Below are positions 59,237 to 64,000 of a stretch of 64,000 nucleotides of DNA, piece after piece; positions within the stretch are counted from its first letter, which is position 1, and each line of letters begins with the position of its first letter. Origin of the DNA: Mesorhizobium tianshanense (GTDB taxonomy: Bacteria > Pseudomonadota > Alphaproteobacteria > Rhizobiales > Rhizobiaceae). The position numbers and the translations under genes were made by a program. Below the pieces are notes generated by a model that saw only the letters and a list, made by a program, of their open reading frames with translations, did no database searches and was not told the origin of the DNA. Location: NCBI RefSeq assembly GCF_007830515.1, contig NZ_VLKT01000006.1:124001-188000 (forward strand). Direction: 5' to 3'.

Positions 59237-59911
59237 ATGCCTGAGGTCATTTTCACCGGTCCGGCCGGCCGCCTGGAGGGTCGTTACCAGCCTTCCAAGG
59301 AAAAGAGCGCGCCGATTGCCATCATCCTGCACCCGCACCCCCAGTTCGGCGGCACGATGAACAACAAGATCGTCTACGACCTCTTCTACATGTTCCAGAA
59401 GCGGGATTTCACCACGCTTCGCTTCAATTTCCGGGGCATCGGCCGCAGCCAGGGCGAATTCGACCACGGCACCGGCGAATTGTCGGATGCGGCCGCGGCA
59501 CTCGACTGGGTGCAGTCGCTGCATCCGGATTCCAAGAGCTGCTGGGTCGCCGGCTATTCGTTCGGCTCGTGGATCGGCATGCAGCTTCTGATGCGCCGGC
59601 CCGAGATCGAAGGCTTCATCTCGATCGCCCCGCAGCCCAACACCTATGATTTCTCGTTCCTAGCACCCTGCCCGTCGTCCGGCCTCATCATCCATGGCGA
59701 CGCCGACAAGGTCGCGCCGCCAAAGGACGTGCAGGGGCTGGTCGACAAGCTGCACACGCAAAAGGGCATCACCATCACCCAGAAGACCTTGCCCGGCGCC
59801 AACCATTTCTTCTCCAATGACGCGGATCTTCTGCTCCAGGAATGCGCGGACTATCTCGACCGCCGTCTGGCCGGCGAGTTGTCCGACCCGCGGCCAAAAC
59901 GGCTGAGATAG
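59237..59911 (+). CDS. Alpha/beta hydrolase, dienelactone-hydrolase/YbgC-like cytosolic type
   Basis: 224 residues from ATG 59237 (MPEVIFTGPAGRLEGRYQPS), with GGAG six bases upstream. No signal peptide. Motifs: IILHPHPQFGGTMNNKIVYD (H-P-H-P typical of the COG2945-like family), TLRFNFRGIGRSQGEFDHG, nucleophile elbow WVAGYSFGSWIGMQLL (G-Y-S-F-G), acid GDADKVAPP and base GANHFFSNDAD. Substrate unknown. It is divergent from the suf operon and shares the intergenic region holding the Irr-type box. Confidence 0.9.
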   Translation: MPEVIFTGPAGRLEGRYQPSKEKSAPIAIILHPHPQFGGTMNNKIVYDLFYMFQKRDFTTLRFNFRGIGRSQGEFDHGTGELSDAAAALDWVQSLHPDSKSCWVAGYSFGSWIGMQLLMRRPEIEGFISIAPQPNTYDFSFLAPCPSSGLIIHGDADKVAPPKDVQGLVDKLHTQKGITITQKTLPGANHFFSNDADLLLQECADYLDRRLAGELSDPRPKRLR

Positions 59912-59924
59912 TCGGCGGGCGACG

Positions 59925-60590
59925 ATGTACCAGCCCCCTCATTTCCAGGAAACGCGGCAGGACGTCCTGCACGGACTGATCCGGGCGCATCCGCTTGGCC
60001 TGCTGATTTCAAATGGAGCTGAGGGGCCGGTCGCGAACGCGATCCCGTTCCTGCTCGACGCCCCCTCCCTGCTCGACGCAAAGGCACCGCCGAACGGCAG
60101 GCTGCGCGCCCATCTGGCGAGGGCCAATCCGCAATGGCGCCTGCTGGCCGACAGCCCGGCATCGCCCGTGCTGGTCGTATTCCAGGGCACCGATGCCTAT
60201 GTGACGCCATCCTGGTACGAGACCAAGCGCGAGACCGGGAAGGTCGTGCCGACCTGGAATTACGCCATCGTCCAGGTGCGCGGTGCCGTCCGGGTGATCG
60301 AGAACCAGGACTGGCTGGCCCAGCAGATTTCCGACCTGACGGTGTCTCAGGAAGGCGCTCGCGAAGCGCCCTGGGCGGTGACCGACGCGCCAGCCACCTT
60401 CATCCAGTCGCAGATCAAGGGCATTGTCGGGCTGGAAATCGAGATCACGGACATGCAAGGCAAGTGGAAGGTCAGCCAGAACCGGCCCATCGCCGACCGC
60501 AGCGGTGTCGCCGAGGGGCTCGAGAGCGAGGCGAACTCGCCCGACATGATCCGGCTGGTACGATCCTACGGCGGACTGGATAGCAAGTAG
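59925..60590 (+). CDS. PaiB family FMN-binding protein
   Basis: 221 residues (MYQPPHFQETRQDVLHGLIR), starting 13 bases after the hydrolase gene. PaiB pattern: HPLGLLISNGAEGPVANAIP, LRAHLARANPQWRLL, VLVVFQGTDAYVTPSWYETK and VPTWNYAIVQVRGAVRVIE, a split-barrel flavin-binding fold. In Bacillus, PaiB is a negative transcriptional regulator of sporulation and protease genes; in rhizobia a simple FMN-binding or heme-related role is equally possible. Confidence 0.92.
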   Translation: MYQPPHFQETRQDVLHGLIRAHPLGLLISNGAEGPVANAIPFLLDAPSLLDAKAPPNGRLRAHLARANPQWRLLADSPASPVLVVFQGTDAYVTPSWYETKRETGKVVPTWNYAIVQVRGAVRVIENQDWLAQQISDLTVSQEGAREAPWAVTDAPATFIQSQIKGIVGLEIEITDMQGKWKVSQNRPIADRSGVAEGLESEANSPDMIRLVRSYGGLDSK

Positions 60591-60596
60591 TCCCGC

Positions 60597-61463
60597 TCAG
60601 GGACTGGCTGCCTCCGGGAAAAGCATCCGCGACGGGCCTGCCGGCTTGCGCCACGTCGCGCGAAGCCTGAATGTCTTCTTGCGGATCGGCAACCCCGCCG
60701 CCGTGTGGCGGAAGATGAAGCCGAGCCGGGCAAAGATCAGCGCCGTAACGACGGTGCAGCCCACGCCGAGGCCGAAGCCCGCGATCGCATCGCTCGGAAA
60801 GTGCGCGCCGACCACAATCCGCGTCACCGCTATCCAGATGGTGATGGGCAAAACAGCGTATTTCCCCCACGATGGGAAAAGTAGCATCACCATTGTCGCA
60901 GCCGCGCCCATATTCGCAGCATGGCCGGAGGGAAAACTGGCGAAATACGGGTCGAACTTCAATGGGTGGAACGAGAACAACCCTATGTCCAGGGCTGGCC
61001 GTCCCCGGCCGATGACGTACTTCAGGACCGTCACCGTCAGTCCTGACAATCCGATCGCGCTCACCACGAAGAAGGCGAAGCAGGTCCAGTTGTACGCAAC
61101 CATGCGCCAACGCTTTGAAAGGGCTTGCCAATCCAGCAGATTGACCCGCACGAACAGCAACAGGGACGGGATGAGAAACCAGCCGCCCAACCCGAAATTG
61201 GTGAAAGCCTTGGCAACTGCCACAAACCCGCTCGGCAAATGAGCCCGCCAGCTGACAGACACGCCGTCGACGAAAACCATGCAGGCAACCGTCAGCAACA
61301 GATAGACGACCACCAGGGCCGGCCACGGAATCCTGGAATAATTGGCCGGTCGCCTCGCAAATCGGGAACGAGCTATCGTCACCGTTTGCTGGAGATTGCC
61401 CATCGACCGAGCCGGCAGCTTTCGAAGCAACTCAAGAACCGGAGCTCTGCGACCAATGCTCAT
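60597..61463 (-). CDS. PAP2 superfamily membrane phosphatase (LpxE-like)
   Basis: 288 residues with about six membrane segments. The lipid phosphatase signature is complete: K-x6-R-P in LKYVIGRGRPALD, PSGH in YFASFPSGHAANMG, and S-R-x5-H-x3-D-type (written TRIVVGAHFPSDAIAG). PAP2 enzymes remove phosphate from lipid phosphates; LpxE of rhizobia removes the 1-phosphate of lipid A. It follows an ArnT-type transferase by 15 bases in an envelope glycosylation cluster, so lipid A or undecaprenyl pyrophosphate is a likely substrate (inference). Confidence 0.88.
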   Translation of the reverse strand: MSIGRRAPVLELLRKLPARSMGNLQQTVTIARSRFARRPANYSRIPWPALVVVYLLLTVACMVFVDGVSVSWRAHLPSGFVAVAKAFTNFGLGGWFLIPSLLLFVRVNLLDWQALSKRWRMVAYNWTCFAFFVVSAIGLSGLTVTVLKYVIGRGRPALDIGLFSFHPLKFDPYFASFPSGHAANMGAAATMVMLLFPSWGKYAVLPITIWIAVTRIVVGAHFPSDAIAGFGLGVGCTVVTALIFARLGFIFRHTAAGLPIRKKTFRLRATWRKPAGPSRMLFPEAASP

Positions 61464-61478
61464 GTCAAACCACTGAAG

Positions 61479-63125
61479 TCAGTCGGCGATCCGGTATAGA
61501 CCAAGCGACATTTTCTCCCCCGACGAATAATTGACGCCATCGATCCGAGCGACGCGGTTCGCCGACCTGCCCTGCCCTGCCAGCAGGTCGTCCAGCCTCT
61601 TTTCTTCGCCGACCGGTGCCAGCGCCAGCGCGCAGGCGGGATCGGCAAGCAGATGTTGCGCAGTACCATCGAGATTGGTCAATATCGTTTTTGTGCCCAC
61701 CATAAAAACCAGGCTCGGTTCGTGATACCCGGCGGAGGCGAGCACCGTCGTCTCGCAAGGCTGATTGGCGCGAAGCGCAGCCTCTATCTCGCGGCTCATC
61801 CAAATCGGCTTCAATGACGGCGCGATGACGCCGAACAGCAAAGCATAGCCAATGCCCGCACAAATCGCGATTGCTCCGATGCGGCCGAGCGGCACTTGCA
61901 GTTGGCGAGAAAAGCCGAGATAGCCGGCCCCGACCGCCGCAAGGGCCGCCGGAATGCTCCACCATAAGAACGCTCCGGTAAAATAGAGCGGCGCGGCGAT
62001 GCAAAGCACCGCAAGGCCTGTTGTGACCAAGGCGAGGCCAAAGGCGGTCGCCCACCACAACCATTTCTGCCAGCGCTGCAGCGGCGCATTCGCCTTCTCC
62101 GGATGCAACGTCAAAAGCCAGCCGACCAGCAGCGCCATGCCGGGATAGGCCGGCAGGACATAGTGCGGCAGTTTTGTCGGGATCAACTCGAACAAAAGCC
62201 AGAACGGGATGTACCAGGCGAGGCAGAAGCGGAGCCGGGGATCATCGCGCAGGCGATTGAGGGCCTGGAGCCCGGCGCCGAGCGCGATCAGGCCGAAGGG
62301 CCACATGAACAGCGAATAGGTCAAGACATAGAAGCCGGGCGGGGCACCATGGGATTCCCTGCCCTGCGCGACCTTGCCGAGCATGTCGTTGCCGACGGCT
62401 TGCTGCAGGAAAGTGCCGCCGCTTTTCCAGGTGATGAGGACGAGCCAGGGCAGCACGATCAGCAACACGAGAGCCAGGCCGCGCCCCGCCTTCAGCTTCG
62501 ACAACCAGCGCCAGTCCCGCTCGAACGCGAACAGCACGGCGACCGTGAGCGCCGACAAGAGCGGCGCGATCGGGCCCTTGATGAGGATTGCACCACCCTG
62601 GGCTGCCCAGAAGATCCATGGCAAATGGCTGGTGACGGCTGCATTCCGGCGCGAGGCCGTATAAATCTGCGCCAGTGCGCCTTGCGCCGCGATGCAACAA
62701 GCCAGCAGGACCGCATCGGTCTTGGCGTCACGCCCCTCGAAAGCTGTCGCGAAGATCGCGGCCATGACTAAGCCGGCGGCAAGACCGGCGCTGGCGCCGA
62801 AAAGATTAGCTCCTGTCCAGGCCGTCGCCACAACGGCGATGGCGATGCCAAGAGCCGAGACGAGCCGATACACCCAGACCGGCGCCGCAGGCCCCTCGCC
62901 GCTTAGCGCTACGGCCAGGGATTGCAGCCAGTAGATTCCTATCGGCTTCTGGTAGCGGGAACCCTCCTGGAAGCGAATGTCGACATAGTCGCCGGTCTCG
63001 ACCATCTGCTTGGTGGCCTGCATGAAGCGCGGCTCGTCGCGGTCGAGCGGCGGCATGGTCGCCAGCCCCGAAACCGTCATCAGCAGGCTGAACAGGAAGA
63101 GAAAAAGGTAGTTCCTGCTCGCCAC
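61479..63125 (-). CDS. ArnT-type (GT83) lipid A glycosyltransferase
   Basis: 548 residues with many hydrophobic helices. The N-terminal MPPLDRDEPRFMQATKQMVE contains the D-R-D-E-P catalytic first loop of ArnT/PMT-type GT-C glycosyltransferases, followed by GDYVDIRFQEGSRYQKPIGI and YWLQSLAVAL. Such enzymes transfer a sugar from polyprenyl phosphate to lipid A or core in the periplasm: L-Ara4N for ArnT, galacturonic acid for rhizobial Rgt proteins. The downstream soluble domain (about 430-548) is periplasmic. It is preceded by the LAB_N gene and a GT2 gene that could make the polyprenyl-sugar donor. Confidence 0.9.
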   Translation of the reverse strand: MASRNYLFLFLFSLLMTVSGLATMPPLDRDEPRFMQATKQMVETGDYVDIRFQEGSRYQKPIGIYWLQSLAVALSGEGPAAPVWVYRLVSALGIAIAVVATAWTGANLFGASAGLAAGLVMAAIFATAFEGRDAKTDAVLLACCIAAQGALAQIYTASRRNAAVTSHLPWIFWAAQGGAILIKGPIAPLLSALTVAVLFAFERDWRWLSKLKAGRGLALVLLIVLPWLVLITWKSGGTFLQQAVGNDMLGKVAQGRESHGAPPGFYVLTYSLFMWPFGLIALGAGLQALNRLRDDPRLRFCLAWYIPFWLLFELIPTKLPHYVLPAYPGMALLVGWLLTLHPEKANAPLQRWQKWLWWATAFGLALVTTGLAVLCIAAPLYFTGAFLWWSIPAALAAVGAGYLGFSRQLQVPLGRIGAIAICAGIGYALLFGVIAPSLKPIWMSREIEAALRANQPCETTVLASAGYHEPSLVFMVGTKTILTNLDGTAQHLLADPACALALAPVGEEKRLDDLLAGQGRSANRVARIDGVNYSSGEKMSLGLYRIAD

Positions 63126-63166
63126 GTCGGCCCCTCCCCGTTCGCTTGTTTATGGAGGCAGGTTGC

Positions 63167-63499
63167 TCAATCGACCTTTGTCATCGCCGCCTTGCGCTCG
63201 TTGGCGATCAGCCAGAGATTGCGGATATAGATGAACAGGCCCATGGACTGGCCGGCGATGAAAACCGGATCCTGCCGCTGGATGGCGTAGATCAGCAGCA
63301 GGCAGCCGCCGCCGAGCGAAAAGAACCAGAAGGCGATTGGCACGACGCTGCGCTTGGCTCTTTCCGAGGCGACCCACTGCACGACGAAACGCATCGAAAA
63401 AAAGAACTGGGCGACGAAGCCGAGCAGAACCCAAGCATCGAATTGCTTGACGAAGACTTCGTGAAGCCAGGTCGCTAATTCCTGAAGCACGTTAGCCAT
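63167..63499 (-). CDS. Small LAB_N domain membrane protein
   Basis: 110 residues from ATG 63499 (MANVLQELATWLHEVFVKQF). The protein matches the lipid-A-disaccharide synthase N-terminal (LAB_N) domain found alone: WVLLGFVAQFFFSMRFVVQW, VVPIAFWFFSLGGGCLLLIY and FIAGQSMGLFIYIRNLWLI, giving three helices in an EmrE-like arrangement. Stand-alone LAB_N genes accompany ArnT/GT2 clusters and may aid lipid-linked sugar flipping. Its start overlaps the GT2 stop by eight bases. Confidence 0.9.
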   Translation of the reverse strand: MANVLQELATWLHEVFVKQFDAWVLLGFVAQFFFSMRFVVQWVASERAKRSVVPIAFWFFSLGGGCLLLIYAIQRQDPVFIAGQSMGLFIYIRNLWLIANERKAAMTKVD

Positions 63500-64000
63500 G
63501 CCTGATTTCCTCTGTTTTTGGCATTCTCCGGCGCCTTCGGCGCAGCCACCAGACACCGGCGAGATCAAGCACGCCTTGCAGGCCGCGATCGAAAATCCCG
63601 TAATTCGACTTGCCGTGGCGGCGGGAACGGTCGACGACGTCGCAATGCACGACCCGGTACCCTTCCTGGATGACGAGGGCCGGAACAAAGCGGTGCGTGC
63701 CATCGAAGAACGGCAATTTCCTGAGGATGTCGGTATGGATCGCCTTCAGGCCGCAGCCCGTGTCGCGGGTTTCGTCATGCAGGATGGCCTTTCTCAGCCA
63801 GTTTGCAAAACGGGACGCCAGTTGCTTGATCTTGCTGTCGCGACGCTTCAGCCGCTCCCCTTGCGCAACACCGAAACGGGGACCGGCCTGGCGAAGGGCA
63901 TCGACCAGCACCGGAATATATTGGGGATCGTTCTGGCCGTCGCCATCGATCGTGGCGACGATATTGCCGCGTGCCGCCCATGCCCCCGAACGCACCGAGA
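63492..64000 (-). CDS. GT2 family glycosyltransferase (ArnC/DPM1-like), 5' partial
   Basis: The frame is open to the last base of the window; only the C-terminal 169 residues are visible. It contains VATIDGDGQNDPQYIPVLVD, the D-x-D-like metal site of ArnC/dolichol-phosphate-mannose-synthase enzymes, then TRDTGCGLKAIHTDILRKL and VIQEGYRVVHCDVVDRSRRH with GKSNYG, the usual acceptor region. It has no C-terminal membrane helices, unlike ArnC. It likely makes a polyprenyl-phosphate sugar donor for the adjacent ArnT-type transferase (inference). Confidence 0.92.
   Translation of the reverse strand, partial: SVRSGAWAARGNIVATIDGDGQNDPQYIPVLVDALRQAGPRFGVAQGERLKRRDSKIKQLASRFANWLRKAILHDETRDTGCGLKAIHTDILRKLPFFDGTHRFVPALVIQEGYRVVHCDVVDRSRRHGKSNYGIFDRGLQGVLDLAGVWWLRRRRRRMPKTEEIRHG

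Overview
The window is high-GC alphaproteobacterial chromosome, most likely Mesorhizobium or a close Phyllobacteriaceae relative. The main reasons are the vitamin B6 degradation pair (pyridoxamine-pyruvate aminotransferase plus an SDR-type pyridoxal 4-dehydrogenase, known from M. loti), the order icd / GST / alaS / recA, an ATPase-inhibitor zeta subunit, a complete suf operon with an Irr-type operator, and rhizobial intergenic palindromic repeats. I see no phage, transposase, CRISPR array, rRNA or tRNA. The genome is packed with short intergenic gaps, and the long ORFs on the strands opposite real genes are high-GC shadows.

Layout. 1-8.4 kb: a catabolic-looking plus-strand run (dimethylformamidase-like protein cut by the window edge, class III aminotransferase, BKACE beta-keto acid cleavage enzyme, GNAT, acetylpolyamine amidohydrolase-like deacetylase), converging on a class V aminotransferase-like gene and an aldo/keto reductase. 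8.2-10.1 kb: small DUF1127-like, DUF1993 and secreted DUF1176-like proteins. 10.1-16.5 kb: a minus-strand molybdenum-hydroxylase maturation cluster (flavin reductase, MoxR-type AAA+, VWA/CoxE, split XdhC, MocA-type cytidylyltransferase fused to a MoeA-like part, secreted alpha/beta hydrolase) with no hydroxylase structural genes in view. 16.6-20.4 kb: a LivK-like binding protein overlapping a P1/NylC-type peptidase, then DUF2171, DUF2259 and a membrane protein.

20.4-34.4 kb: purine synthesis genes (purB, purC, purS, purQ, purL) interleaved with two paralogous RBBP9/YdeN hydrolases, a VOC protein, an HpcH/HpaI aldolase, the zeta subunit, a lipoprotein, a Pr6Pr-like membrane protein and a divergent DUF1127/MocR pair, ending with bolA and the CGFS glutaredoxin grxD. 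34.4-42 kb: Bcr/CflA efflux pump, the B6-degradation pair with a truncated 4-pyridoxolactonase remnant, an inositol-monophosphatase-family gene overlapping ttcA, rpsD, DUF3008 and murI. 42-50.4 kb: TrmJ-type methyltransferase, icd, GST, alaS, recA with candidate SOS boxes, and a PfkB (pseudouridine-kinase-like) gene.

50.4-59 kb: TfoX-like, GFA and GNAT genes, then the suf operon (IscS-type desulfurase, sufB, sufC, sufD, sufS, sufT-like, sufA; all minus strand) with a 13/14 match to the Irr ICE box upstream. 59.2-64 kb: alpha/beta hydrolase, PaiB-like protein, then a minus-strand envelope/lipid A cluster (GT2 cut by the window edge, LAB_N protein, ArnT-type transferase, PAP2 phosphatase).

The most noteworthy signals are the decapitated 4-pyridoxolactonase beside otherwise intact B6 genes, the orphan CoxD/E/XdhC maturation cluster, the deacetylase/aminotransferase/BKACE catabolic run, the divergent MocR-DUF1127 pair, an in-frame Tat-like leader upstream of a VOC gene, and a dispersed structured repeat present in two copies. 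I did not find anything I can call a wholly new system. All family calls come from reading motifs, without database searches.
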